Source: Actinomycetes bacterium
Lineage (GTDB): Bacteria; Actinomycetota; Actinomycetes; Actinomycetales; Demequinaceae
Reading direction: 5' to 3'
Assembly: GCA_023411615.1 (NCBI GenBank)
Contig: JAEYOR010000002.1
Location: 31,975 to 95,974 of the forward strand
Length of the DNA stretch: 64,000 bases
The notes beneath the pieces are model-generated. The model saw nothing but the letters and a program-made list of their open reading frames with translations. It was not told where the DNA came from and did no database searches. The translations under genes and the position numbers were made by a program. Shown one piece after another: positions 23,327 to 32,010 of this stretch. The stretch's first letter is position 1. Each line of letters begins with the position of its first letter.

Positions 23327-25158
23327 GTCCCGTGGCGATTGAGAAGGACGGTGTTGCGGACTTCGAGCGTCGCATCGGCTTGCGCGAGACATTCCGCCGT
23401 GGCATGGCGTTGTCGCCGGAGTTCCGCAAGGGGCTCGGTGTCACGCTGTTCCTTGCCATGCTGGCAGCCATCGCCAAAGCCACCATCCCGTACTTGACGC
23501 AGCGAGTGACCGACGAGGGCCTGCTTGCGGAAGGCGGGGTCAACGCCGATCTTGTCACCACACTTGTCATTGGCGGCTCAATGGTGGTGCTCGCGTCGAT
23601 GCTGATCGAGTGGCGGGTGCGCAGGCGAATGGTCATCGCTGCCGAGGCGGGTCTTGCCACGCTCCGCAAGAAGGCTTTTGACAACGTTCACCGCCTGAGT
23701 GTGCTCACGCAGAACTCCGAACAGCGTGGCCGCTACGTGTCTCGGGTCACGGGCGATGTCGACACGATGCGCGACCTCATGCAGTGGACTGGCGCGGGCA
23801 TGATGGTGGCGGCGATGGAATCCACGGTGGTGCTCGTCGTCATGGCTCTGTACTCGTGGCAACTCGCTCTCGTCGTCACGGTGTGCTACATCCCGCTGCT
23901 GTGGGTGACACTCAAGGTTCAACCCGCAATCCGCCGCACGTACGGCGATGTCCGCTCCCGCATGGCTGATCTTCTGGGCCGGACATCGGAGCAACTTGTC
24001 GGCGTCGCCACGATCCGTTCATACGGTGTGCAGGAGCGGATGCGCGGCCGACTTCGCGACGAGATCGACACGATCGCGCGTAAGGAGCGGCGGGCCTCGT
24101 GGCTCTCGTCCGCGAGTTTCTCGATGACGGCCTTCGGACAGTCCTTCGCGACGGGAGCAGCGCTCGTTGTCGGCACCGCGCTGGCGATGCGCGGCACTCT
24201 CTCTGTGGGCACCGTCGCGGCGTTTTCATTGCTCGTCTACATGTTCTCGGGACCGCTCATGTGGATCATCGAGATGCTCGCCGAGATGCAGCGTGCTTTC
24301 GTCGGTTGGCAACGTGTCATTGAGCTCGTCGACGCCGAGTCGACGGTCACGGATCCCGATGAGCCGGTGACGCTGCCCGCAGGTGAACTCGATCTCTCCG
24401 TTGATGGCGTCCGTCTCACGTATGACGGGAGGGATGAGGTTCTCAAGGGCGTCACCTTCGCGCTGCCCGCTGGCAAGCGCTTGGCGATTGTCGGCCAAAC
24501 GGGTTCTGGCAAGACGTCGCTCGCGCGGTTGCTGTCGCGCTTCTTCGATCCCACTGCGGGCGAGATTCGCATGGGTGGTGTGGATGTCCGGACAGTCCGC
24601 TTGAGCGAGATCCGCCATCGCCTTGCCGTTGTCCCGCAAGAGGGCTTCCTCTTCGAAGGCAGCATTATCGACAACCTTCGCTATGCCCGGCCCGATCAGG
24701 ACGTCGAGTCGTTGCGCGCTGACGCGGTAACGGCGTTCAGGGACTTAGGCCTCGACGCATGGCTTAACGATGCTCCGGCTGGCTTGGACACGTCGGTCGG
24801 TGCCCGAGGCGAGTTGCTCAGTGCAGGCGAGCGCCAGCTCGTGTCCATTGCGCGCGCGTATCTCACCGATCCGGATGTCCTCATCCTCGACGAGGCGACC
24901 TCGGCCGTGGACCCCGCCACGGAAGTGCGTATCTCGCGTGCTCTGGAACGGCTCATGCACGGCCGTACCAGCGTCGTCATCGCACACCGGTTGTCTACGG
25001 CTGAACGTGCGGACCTCGTCGCTGTGATGGATCAGGGCGAGTTGAAGGAGTTTGGCCCGCACGCGGAACTCGTCGCTTGGGATGGCGCCTATGCGCGTCT
25101 GCACCGCGCATGGATGTCTCAGACGCGGGACGAGCCAGGGGGCGTCGACCTCCCGTGA
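23323..25158 (+). CDS. ABC exporter half-transporter, catalytic subunit
   Basis: 611-residue partner of the preceding gene: membrane domain (about 35-325) and nucleotide-binding domain (about 345-590) with Walker A GQTGSGKT at 391-398, Walker B Asp523 plus catalytic Glu524, and switch His555 (VIAHRLS). Its signature is altered to LSAGE at 499-503. Paired with the first subunit this yields one consensus site (its own Walker motifs with the partner's LSGGQ) and one degenerate site, as in TM287/288- and BmrCD-type multidrug exporters. ATG overlaps the previous TGA. Substrate unknown. Confidence 0.93.
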   Translation: MSPVAIEKDGVADFERRIGLRETFRRGMALSPEFRKGLGVTLFLAMLAAIAKATIPYLTQRVTDEGLLAEGGVNADLVTTLVIGGSMVVLASMLIEWRVRRRMVIAAEAGLATLRKKAFDNVHRLSVLTQNSEQRGRYVSRVTGDVDTMRDLMQWTGAGMMVAAMESTVVLVVMALYSWQLALVVTVCYIPLLWVTLKVQPAIRRTYGDVRSRMADLLGRTSEQLVGVATIRSYGVQERMRGRLRDEIDTIARKERRASWLSSASFSMTAFGQSFATGAALVVGTALAMRGTLSVGTVAAFSLLVYMFSGPLMWIIEMLAEMQRAFVGWQRVIELVDAESTVTDPDEPVTLPAGELDLSVDGVRLTYDGRDEVLKGVTFALPAGKRLAIVGQTGSGKTSLARLLSRFFDPTAGEIRMGGVDVRTVRLSEIRHRLAVVPQEGFLFEGSIIDNLRYARPDQDVESLRADAVTAFRDLGLDAWLNDAPAGLDTSVGARGELLSAGERQLVSIARAYLTDPDVLILDEATSAVDPATEVRISRALERLMHGRTSVVIAHRLSTAERADLVAVMDQGELKEFGPHAELVAWDGAYARLHRAWMSQTRDEPGGVDLP

Positions 25159-25177
25159 GCGTGGAAAGATAGGCGCC

Positions 25178-25531
25178 ATGTCGCTCGACCCGCAGATCGC
25201 AAAGCGCCTCAAGCGCACCCCGGACGGTTTGGTGTGCGCCGTTGTCCAGGAAGACGGCAGTGGCCGGGTGCTCATGGTCGCGTGGATGAATGACGACGCG
25301 TTGGCGGAGACCTTAGGAACGCGCCGTGGCGTGTACTGGAGCCGGTCACGCGGCGAGCTGTGGCGCAAGGGTGACACCTCTGGTCATGTGCAGCACGTGG
25401 TGCGTGCCGAGATTGACTGCGACGGCGACGCAATTCTCCTCACGGTGCGCCAAGAAGGCGCGGCGTGCCACACCGGAGACCACTCGTGCTTCGACGCGGG
25501 AGGCGACCTTGTGCTGGGAGGAACGTCGTGA
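25178..25531 (+). CDS. hisI: phosphoribosyl-AMP cyclohydrolase HisI
   Basis: 117-residue zinc/magnesium enzyme of the third histidine step, opening the purine ring of PR-AMP. Seen: MVAWMNDDALAETL, YWSRSRGELWRKGDTSGH, metal Asp cluster in EIDCDGDAILL, and CHTGDHSCF with the zinc cysteines. It is the stand-alone HisI; there is no HisE domain. The ATG at 25178 is chosen by family length. Its stop overlaps the trpE GTG by 4 bases, linking his and trp expression. Confidence 0.96.
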   Translation: MSLDPQIAKRLKRTPDGLVCAVVQEDGSGRVLMVAWMNDDALAETLGTRRGVYWSRSRGELWRKGDTSGHVQHVVRAEIDCDGDAILLTVRQEGAACHTGDHSCFDAGGDLVLGGTS

Positions 25532-27084
25532 CGGCCGTCCCAGCGCCGACGCTGGAGTGGGGCCAGACGTGGCCGTCGCGTGAGGACTTTGTCGCCCTGG
25601 GTGCTACCCACCGGGTGGTGCCGGTGGTGCGCAGGCTCTTGGGCGACGGCTGGACGCCCGTGGCGCTCTACCAGGCACTTGCTGGCTCGCGTCCGGGCAC
25701 CTTTGTCCTTGAGTCAGCAGAGCCAGACGGCTCCCGTTCCCGGTACTCGTTCATCGGCGTGCATGCCCAGGCAACGTTGACAATTACCGGCGACGAGGCT
25801 CGCTGGACTGGTCAGGTGCCCGCAGGTCTCGTCGATGGGGCTCCGCTTCCCACGATTGCCGCCGCGCTCAGTGAGCTCGCGTCAGAAGCGATTCCGGGCC
25901 TGCCGCCGCTCACTGGTGGTCTCGTGGGCGCGCTCGGCTGGGACATCGTTCGCCAGTGGGAGCCGACTCTCCCTGCAGATGCGGTGAGAGAGCTCGACGT
26001 ACCTGATGGGTTGTTGCTCTTGGCGACCGATCTCGCCGTGCTTGATCACGTTGACGGCTCCGTGTGGCTCATCTCGAACGCCGTCAATACAGATGCTCAG
26101 CCGACGGGTATCGACGATGCGTATGCGGCGGCATTACGCCGCGTCGACGAAATGGAGCACACGCTTGCCGAGGCGCCCCGCCTCGAGGCGATGGCGCTCG
26201 ATGACGGACCCGAAGGCGCCGTCACGGACCGAAGCGCTGTGGGCGAGTACGAGAAGATGGTGAAGTACGCCAAAGAAGCCATTCGCGATGGCGAAGTCTT
26301 CCAGGTGGTGCCGTCACAACGATTCGATGCGGAATGCCCGGCGGCCCCATTTGACGTGTATCGCGTGCTGCGCACTCTCAACCCGAGCCCGTACATGTAC
26401 TACGTCGAATGTGAGGACGACAAGGGGCGCAACTTTGCTCTCGTCGGCGCGAGCCCCGAGTCGTTGGTCACGGTGAAGAACCGTTCAGTGCTCACCTTTC
26501 CGATCGCGGGGTCGAGGCCCCGCGGAGCAACGCCTGAGGCGGACAAGGCCCTCGAGACCGAACTCCTCGCAGATCCCAAGGAAATCGCCGAACATGTGAT
26601 GCTTGTCGATCTGGCACGCAATGACCTCGTGAAGGTATGCACGCCGACGTCGGTTGAGGTGGTCGAGTTCATGGCCGTCAACCGCTACAGCCACATCATG
26701 CACATCTGCTCAACGGTGGTGGGTCATCTCGAGGAGCACGCAAGCGCCCTCGATGCCTTCGTCGCGACATTCCCTGCGGGGACCTTGTCAGGTGCGCCGA
26801 AGGCCCGTGCGATCGCCCTCATCGATGAACTGGAGCCGGTACGTCGGGCGTTCTATGGCGGTGCGATCGGCTACTTCGACTTCGCCGGCAACATGGACTT
26901 GGCGATCGCCATCCGCACCGCCTTGATCGCGAACGGCACGGCGCATATTCAGGCCGGAGCGGGCGTTGTCGCAGATTCCGTGCCTGCAAGAGAAGCCCAA
27001 GAGACCCGCGACAAGGCAGCGGCGATGATCCGCGCCGTGTCCCAAGCAAATCGCCTTGTTCCTGGGCGAGTCTCGCTACACTGA
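25528..27084 (+). CDS. trpE: anthranilate synthase component I
   Basis: 518-residue chorismate-utilising enzyme, first step of tryptophan synthesis; needs a TrpG glutaminase that is not in the window. The N-terminal regulatory region contains the tryptophan-binding LLESAE-type element seen here as VLESAEPDGSRSRYSF. The chorismate domain has VPSQRF, NPSPYMYY, GASPE, PIAGSRPRG, ELLADPKE, DLARND and GTLSGAPKARA. The GTG start follows GGGAGG and lies in the hisI stop. No leader peptide or attenuator can fit upstream because of that overlap. Confidence 0.97.
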   Translation: MTAVPAPTLEWGQTWPSREDFVALGATHRVVPVVRRLLGDGWTPVALYQALAGSRPGTFVLESAEPDGSRSRYSFIGVHAQATLTITGDEARWTGQVPAGLVDGAPLPTIAAALSELASEAIPGLPPLTGGLVGALGWDIVRQWEPTLPADAVRELDVPDGLLLLATDLAVLDHVDGSVWLISNAVNTDAQPTGIDDAYAAALRRVDEMEHTLAEAPRLEAMALDDGPEGAVTDRSAVGEYEKMVKYAKEAIRDGEVFQVVPSQRFDAECPAAPFDVYRVLRTLNPSPYMYYVECEDDKGRNFALVGASPESLVTVKNRSVLTFPIAGSRPRGATPEADKALETELLADPKEIAEHVMLVDLARNDLVKVCTPTSVEVVEFMAVNRYSHIMHICSTVVGHLEEHASALDAFVATFPAGTLSGAPKARAIALIDELEPVRRAFYGGAIGYFDFAGNMDLAIAIRTALIANGTAHIQAGAGVVADSVPAREAQETRDKAAAMIRAVSQANRLVPGRVSLH

Positions 27085-27109
27085 CCAGCACGTCCCAGAA
27101 GGAGTGAGC

Positions 27110-27346
27110 ATGTCGTCCCCACAGATTGACCCGCAGAATCTGCCCCGTGTCGCCGCCGGCAACCACGGCCGCACGATTGCAGCTTGGGTGACAAACGGGC
27201 TGATCGTTCTCGGCGTGCTCATTGGCGCCATCGGCGTCATGATTCCTCAGCTGGCCCTGCTGTGGGTCGGTCTGGGAGTCATTGTCGTTGCCCTGGCAGT
27301 CGGCGCGGCATTGCGGGCGCTCGGTCACGGGCAACCGCTGAACTAG
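27110..27346 (+). CDS. HGxxPAAW-like small membrane protein
   Basis: 78-residue protein with a hydrophilic start, the motif NHGRTIAAW and two membrane helices (about 27-46 and 50-70). I recognise it as the small family found between trpE and trpC in many Actinobacteria and named for HGxxPAAW; here the Pro is Ile. Function unknown. AGAAGGAG lies 4-5 bases before the ATG. Confidence 0.8.
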   Translation: MSSPQIDPQNLPRVAAGNHGRTIAAWVTNGLIVLGVLIGAIGVMIPQLALLWVGLGVIVVALAVGAALRALGHGQPLN

Positions 27347-27393
27347 GCGACGCGGCCTTTTCCGCGTTTCAGTGAAATCAAAGGAGACATCAC

Positions 27394-27705
27394 ATGACGC
27401 AAGTACCCCCGCCGCCCCCGATGGGGATGCCGCCGGTCGGTGGCGACCCGAACGAGAAGAACAAGCTTGGCGTCTGGGCACTCGTGCTCGGCATCCTGTC
27501 GATTCTTTGCTGCGGTTTCTTCACCGGTATCCCGGCGATCATCCTCGGCATCAACGGCAAGAAGGCCGCCGAGGAGGGCCGCGCATCGAACGGTTCGCTC
27601 GCGAACGTCGGTTTCATTCTCGGCATCATCGGTTGTGCGCTGTCGGTGCTGGGCTTCGCGCTCCAGGTCGCAGGCGTGCTGCCGAACGGCTTCTCGACCA
27701 ACTGA
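27394..27705 (+). CDS. DUF4190 domain-containing membrane protein
   Basis: 103 residues: Pro-rich cytoplasmic start (VPPPPPMGMPPVGG), two membrane helices (about 27-50 and 68-95) separated by NGKKAAEEGRASNGSLA, a typical DUF4190 arrangement. AAAGGAGA precedes the ATG. Unknown function. In Streptomyces this place in the trp cluster is held by a different tryptophan-associated membrane protein. Confidence 0.85.
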   Translation: MTQVPPPPPMGMPPVGGDPNEKNKLGVWALVLGILSILCCGFFTGIPAIILGINGKKAAEEGRASNGSLANVGFILGIIGCALSVLGFALQVAGVLPNGFSTN

Positions 27706-27709
27706 GTCA

Positions 27710-28150
27710 ATGAGTTCCGTGAGCGCGGCGGTGACGCGACCGGATGTGGCCAAGCGTTGGGCCTTTCCGGTAGGCGTCACTGCCGCTCTCGCAGCGGCGA
27801 CCGCCTACACCGGCATTCGCGATCCACATGAGCCAGGATTCTTTCCGTCATGTGTCTTTTACTCCGCAAGCGGCTATTACTGTCCCGGTTGCGGCGGCCT
27901 GCGTGCGGTTCATGATCTTGTCACAGGTGACATTGCGGGCGCAATGAGCATGAACCCACTTGTCGTGCTGGGCGTCATACCTGCGGGCGTCTTCTTGATC
28001 GGTTGGTGGCTCCTCAGCGTTGGCACCGATCGTGTGCGACCCGTCGATATTCCAACGTGGGTGGGCATTGCGATTCCACTTGTGCTTGCCGTGTTCTGGG
28101 TGGTGCGCAATCTCGAACCATTCGCACCCTACCTGTCACCGGGTGGCTGA
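27710..28150 (+). CDS. DUF2752 family membrane protein
   Basis: 146 residues with three hydrophobic segments and the DUF2752 hallmark YYCPGCGGLRAVHDLVTGD (Cys58, Cys61) plus Cys48 and MNPL in the next loop. The cysteines face a membrane interface and may bind metal or a cofactor, but no function is known. The ATG is 5 bases after the DUF4190 stop. Such genes are regular companions of actinobacterial trp operons. Confidence 0.88.
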   Translation: MSSVSAAVTRPDVAKRWAFPVGVTAALAAATAYTGIRDPHEPGFFPSCVFYSASGYYCPGCGGLRAVHDLVTGDIAGAMSMNPLVVLGVIPAGVFLIGWWLLSVGTDRVRPVDIPTWVGIAIPLVLAVFWVVRNLEPFAPYLSPGG

Positions 28151-28215
28151 ACCACCGGCGCGTCCTCAGTGAGGGTCCTGTCCAGGTAGCATGGTCCCGG
28201 AGGAGGTGGCAACGC

Positions 28216-29025
28216 ATGAGCGTTTTGGATGGCATCGTTGAAGGTGTCCGCAATGACTTGGCGGCCCGAGAATTGGCCACCTCCATGGACGTACTGAAGG
28301 AACGCGCAGCGCGTCTTCCTAGCGCCGTGGACGCGCTCCAAAAACTCCAGACGCCCGCGGTGTCGGTGATCGCTGAAGTGAAGCGCTCGAGCCCGTCGAA
28401 GGGTTCCTTGGCGGACATCACCGATCCCGCCGCCCTCGCCACCGAGTACGAAGCCGGCGGCGCCTCCGTCATCTCCGTGCTCACGGAGGAGCGTCGCTTT
28501 GGCGGTTCACTCGCGGACCTTGACGCCGTGCGCGCGAAGGTGGACATCCCCATTTTGCGCAAAGACTTCATTGTCACGCCATATCAGGTGTGGGAGGCGC
28601 GCGCACATGGCGCGGACATGGTGCTCTTGATCGTCGCCGCGCTCGAGCAGATCGCCCTCGAGAGCCTTGTCGAGCGAGTTCACTCGCTTGGAATGTGCGC
28701 TCTTGTCGAGGTCCACGATCATGAAGAGGTCACGCGGGCGGTCGATGCTGGCGCTCGGGTCATCGGGGTCAATGCGCGCAACCTCAAGACTCTTGAAGTT
28801 GACCGCGACACCTTCGCTCGAGTAGCGCCCGCGATTCCTGACGGCATCGTCAAGGTGGCAGAGTCAGGTATTCGCGACAGCCACGACGTTGTCGAGTATG
28901 CCCGCATGGGCGCCGACGCTGTGCTTGTGGGAGAGGCTCTTGTCAAGGACAAGGATCCGCGCACTGCAGTGGCGGAGATGGTGGCGGCGGGAGCGCACCC
29001 CGCGCTCAGAGCGGTGCGTCCGTGA
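28216..29025 (+). CDS. trpC: indole-3-glycerol phosphate synthase
   Basis: 269-residue TIM-barrel enzyme that closes the indole ring from CdRP. Catalytic elements: VIAEVKRSSPSKG (Glu, Lys), LRKDFIV (Lys), ALVEVHD, IGVNARNL and VAESGI. It is the stand-alone enzyme, not a TrpC-TrpF fusion. GGAGGAGG lies about 9 bases before the ATG. The trpB GTG overlaps its stop. Confidence 0.97.
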   Translation: MSVLDGIVEGVRNDLAARELATSMDVLKERAARLPSAVDALQKLQTPAVSVIAEVKRSSPSKGSLADITDPAALATEYEAGGASVISVLTEERRFGGSLADLDAVRAKVDIPILRKDFIVTPYQVWEARAHGADMVLLIVAALEQIALESLVERVHSLGMCALVEVHDHEEVTRAVDAGARVIGVNARNLKTLEVDRDTFARVAPAIPDGIVKVAESGIRDSHDVVEYARMGADAVLVGEALVKDKDPRTAVAEMVAAGAHPALRAVRP

Positions 29026-30230
29026 CGAGTCGCCTTTCAGGCGCGGCAGGACCGTTTTTTGGCTCCTACGGCGGCCGATTTGTCCCCGAGGCCTTGATGG
29101 CTGCTCTTGATGAGTTGACGGACGCCTACGACAAGGCCAAGCACGATCCGGGATTTCAGGCGGAGATCGATCGTCTCGCCCGTGACTACACCGGGCGCCC
29201 GAGCATCGTCACTGAAGTGCCGCGATTCGCGCAGCACTGTGGCGGAGCACGGGTGTTCCTCAAGCGCGAGGACCTCAACCACACGGGCTCTCACAAGATC
29301 AACAACGTGCTCGGCCAGGCATTGCTGACCAAGCGGATCGGCAAGACGCGGGTCATCGCCGAGACAGGCGCCGGACAGCACGGGGTCGCCACCGCGACAG
29401 CCGCCGCCCTCATGGATCTTGAGTGCGTGGTCTATATGGGCGAAGAGGACACTGAGAGGCAAGCGCTCAACGTCGCTCGGATGCGACTCCTTGGCGCTGA
29501 AGTGGTGCCGGTGACAGCTGGCTCGCGAACGTTGCGTGATGCGATCAACGAGGCGTACCGCGACTGGGTGACGAACGTCGAAACGACCAACTACATCTTC
29601 GGCACGGCGGCAGGACCGCATCCGTTCCCCGAGATGGTTCGTGATTTTCAGCGCGTCATTGGCGCCGAGGCGCGGGAGCAGATGATGGCACTCGGCGGTC
29701 TTCCGGACGCTGTCATCGCCTGCGTGGGAGGTGGATCGAACGCAATCGGCATCTTCGACGCGTTCTTGGACGATGCAAATGTGCGGTTGATCGGCTGTGA
29801 AGCAGCGGGTGATGGCGTCGAAACCGGCCGCCATGCATCGTCGATCACTGGCGGCCGTCCCGGCGTCCTCCACGGGTCGAAGACGTATGTCCTGCAAGAC
29901 GACGACGGCCAAACCCAGCCCTCGCATTCGATTTCCGCCGGGCTCGACTATCCCGGCGTCGGCCCGCAGCACTCCTTCCTTGCCGACATTGGCCGTGCTG
30001 AGTATTGGCCGGTCACGGATGCTGAGGCGATGGAGGCCTTCCGCCTCCTCAGCCGCACCGAAGGCATCCTGCCAGCGATCGAGTCGTCTCACGCTCTCGC
30101 GGGCGCGATCCGCCTTGGACGCGAAATTGGTGAGAGCCACACGATCGTCGTCAACCTCTCTGGGCGTGGCGACAAGGACGTGGAGCAGGCGGCCCGCTGG
30201 TTTGGGATGTTGCCGGGGGAGGAGTCATGA
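29022..30230 (+). CDS. trpB: tryptophan synthase beta chain
   Basis: 402-residue PLP enzyme joining indole to serine. PLP lysine in HTGSHKINN, ammonium/phosphate loop CVGGGSNAIG, catalytic Glu in VIAETGAGQHG and the C-terminal SGRGDKD. It is the TrpB1 type that partners TrpA. GTGA and ATGA overlaps join it to trpC and trpA. Confidence 0.98.
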   Translation: MTSRLSGAAGPFFGSYGGRFVPEALMAALDELTDAYDKAKHDPGFQAEIDRLARDYTGRPSIVTEVPRFAQHCGGARVFLKREDLNHTGSHKINNVLGQALLTKRIGKTRVIAETGAGQHGVATATAAALMDLECVVYMGEEDTERQALNVARMRLLGAEVVPVTAGSRTLRDAINEAYRDWVTNVETTNYIFGTAAGPHPFPEMVRDFQRVIGAEAREQMMALGGLPDAVIACVGGGSNAIGIFDAFLDDANVRLIGCEAAGDGVETGRHASSITGGRPGVLHGSKTYVLQDDDGQTQPSHSISAGLDYPGVGPQHSFLADIGRAEYWPVTDAEAMEAFRLLSRTEGILPAIESSHALAGAIRLGREIGESHTIVVNLSGRGDKDVEQAARWFGMLPGEES

Positions 30231-31027
30231 GCGCGCTGACCGATCGTCTCGACGCCATCAAGGCGGAGGGGCGTGCGGCACTCATCGGCTACTTGCCAGT
30301 CGGCTTCCCCTCGGTGGCCGGTTCCGCTCGTGCCATGCAGGCAATTGTTGAGGCGGGCGTCGACATCGTCGAAGTGGGTTTGCCGTACTCCGACCCCGTG
30401 ATGGACGGGCCCACAATTCAGGAGGCAGCCGGGCGGGCACTCGAAAACGGCACCCGCGTCGCCGATACCTTTGTCGCCATTAAGGCGGTGGCCGACGCCG
30501 GGGCACCCGCCGTCGTCATGAGCTACTTCAACCCGATGTTGCAGTACGGTCTCGAGCGGTTCGCTGATGACCTGAAGGCCGCGGGCGGCTCGGGAGTCAT
30601 CACGCCTGACCTCACTCCGGAGGCCGCGGAGGACTGGATTCGGATCGCGCGCGAGCGTGAGCTCGACACGATCTTCCTCGTCGCGATCAGTTCGACCCGC
30701 GAACGCTTGCACCTCACCGTTGAGCACACAACGGGTTTCGTGTACGCGGCGTCCCTCATGGGCGTTACCGGCGAGCGCGCTACGGTGGGTGGGGGTGCGG
30801 AAGCGCTCGTAGCCCGCACCCGCGAGGCCGGCGCGGCACGGGTGTGCGTGGGCCTTGGTGTGTCGACGGGTGAGCAGGCGGCACAAGTGGCGCGTTACGC
30901 AGACGGTGTCATTGTCGGCTCGGCCCTCGTACGCTGCCTGCTTGAGCACAATGATGAGGCAGCGGCACTCGCTGCTCTCAAAGAGAAGGCGGCTGAGTTG
31001 GCCCACGGCGTGAGGTCTGGACGTTGA
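30227..31027 (+). CDS. trpA: tryptophan synthase alpha chain
   Basis: 266-residue TIM-barrel lyase releasing indole from indole-3-glycerol phosphate and channelling it to TrpB. Catalytic Glu49 and Asp60 are in VDIVEVGLPYSDPVMDGP; the phosphate loop is VGLGVSTGEQ then GVIVGSALV. Its TGA overlaps the TTG start of lgt (TTGA). Confidence 0.97.
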   Translation: MSALTDRLDAIKAEGRAALIGYLPVGFPSVAGSARAMQAIVEAGVDIVEVGLPYSDPVMDGPTIQEAAGRALENGTRVADTFVAIKAVADAGAPAVVMSYFNPMLQYGLERFADDLKAAGGSGVITPDLTPEAAEDWIRIARERELDTIFLVAISSTRERLHLTVEHTTGFVYAASLMGVTGERATVGGGAEALVARTREAGAARVCVGLGVSTGEQAAQVARYADGVIVGSALVRCLLEHNDEAAALAALKEKAAELAHGVRSGR

Positions 31028-31899
31028 CACCGACGGCGATTCCGAGCCCGCCCACGGACTGGGCGCAATTCTCGGTAGGCCCGCTGACGGTGCACGCCTA
31101 TTCGCTGTGGATTCTCGCCGGCATCTTCTTCGCGTTGTGGCTTGCCACCCGCCGCTGGGTCGAGCGGGGCGGCAAGGCCGAGGCGATCGGCGATATTGGC
31201 ATGTGGGCGATTCCATTCGGAATCATCGGCGGTCGCATTTATCACGTCATCTCGACGCCTGGGCCGTACTTCGGTGACGGCGGGCGGCCGCTCGACGCGC
31301 TGAAGATTTGGGAGGGCGGCCTCGGCATTTGGGGGGCCATCGCGCTTGGATTCGCGGGCGCCTACATTGGCTGCCGCCGCGCTGGCGTGTCGTTTATGAC
31401 CTTTGCCGACGCGGCAGCACCCGGAATCCTCATTGCGCAGGCCATCGGGCGCTTGGGCAACTACTTCAATCAAGAACTTTTCGGTGGCCCCACGACAGTG
31501 CCATGGGCGCTTGAGATCGATCCGGCGTTCCGCCCGGCCGGCTTCGAGGAGTTTGCGACGTTCCATCCGACGTTCCTCTATGAGTTGTTGTGGAACCTCG
31601 CCGGTGCGGCTTTGATCATCTACCTGGACAAACGTCTCGATCTGCGGGGCGGTCGGGTGTTCTGGCTCTACGTCATCGTCTATGTCAGTGGACGTCTCTG
31701 GATCGAGACGGTGCGCATTGACACCGCAGTCCTCATTGGCGGGATCCGGGTCAATGTCTTTGTGTCCGTGTTCGTCCTTGCGCTCGGAGCCGTTATGTTT
31801 GTACTCGTGGGGCGCCGCCAACAAGGCGTTGATCGTCCCGCTCGGAGCGAGCTCGCGGCAACGACATCGGACCATTCGGAAGCCGCATCTGACGTGTAA
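31024..31899 (+). CDS. lgt: prolipoprotein diacylglyceryl transferase
   Basis: 291-residue membrane enzyme that adds diacylglycerol to the lipobox Cys of prolipoproteins; the window itself encodes at least two substrates (FKBP and LivJ-like lipoproteins). About seven helices; key segments GGRIYHV, EGGLGIWG, and the Lgt signature GRLGNYFNQELFG with the essential Arg, then HPTFLYE and SGRLWIE. The TTG start lies in the trpA stop, so translation is coupled. A short hydrophilic C-terminal tail follows the last helix. Confidence 0.96.
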   Translation: MTPTAIPSPPTDWAQFSVGPLTVHAYSLWILAGIFFALWLATRRWVERGGKAEAIGDIGMWAIPFGIIGGRIYHVISTPGPYFGDGGRPLDALKIWEGGLGIWGAIALGFAGAYIGCRRAGVSFMTFADAAAPGILIAQAIGRLGNYFNQELFGGPTTVPWALEIDPAFRPAGFEEFATFHPTFLYELLWNLAGAALIIYLDKRLDLRGGRVFWLYVIVYVSGRLWIETVRIDTAVLIGGIRVNVFVSVFVLALGAVMFVLVGRRQQGVDRPARSELAATTSDHSEAASDV

Positions 31900-31920
31900 G
31901 GCACCCTTTTCGGGACCCTG

Positions 31921-31926
31921 TAATCT
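31921..31926 (+). promoter_or_regulatory. candidate -10 TAATCT for gltB
   Basis: TAATCT lies about 85 bases before the gltB ATG in the 111-base lgt-gltB gap. No convincing -35 is visible and the predicted leader of about 75 bases shows no riboswitch fold that I recognise. Confidence 0.35.
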
Positions 31927-32010
31927 TTCTCTCCGGAAAACCCGCGGGGCGATGGCGACCCACAACAACGATGGTTGCAGGCGTGTTCTGCGACGGTGAG
32001 GAACGATGTG

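Noticed and set aside
25170..25175. TAGGCG before hisI (and the same at 61770 before whiA) as -10 elements
   Set aside because: Sixth base is not T and the spacing to the start is only 2 bases.
25100..25530. Tryptophan leader peptide or T-box before trpE
   Set aside because: trpE overlaps hisI, leaving no room, and no run of Trp codons is present.
25465..25531. Upstream extension of trpE into hisI
   Set aside because: The extra residues are hisI read out of frame; the GTG at 25528 has a proper ribosome site.
29037..30140. 367-residue minus-strand ORF over trpB
   Set aside because: Shadow frame with no family signature.
31900..32010. Riboswitch before gltB
   Set aside because: No recognisable conserved core; region too short for most known classes.
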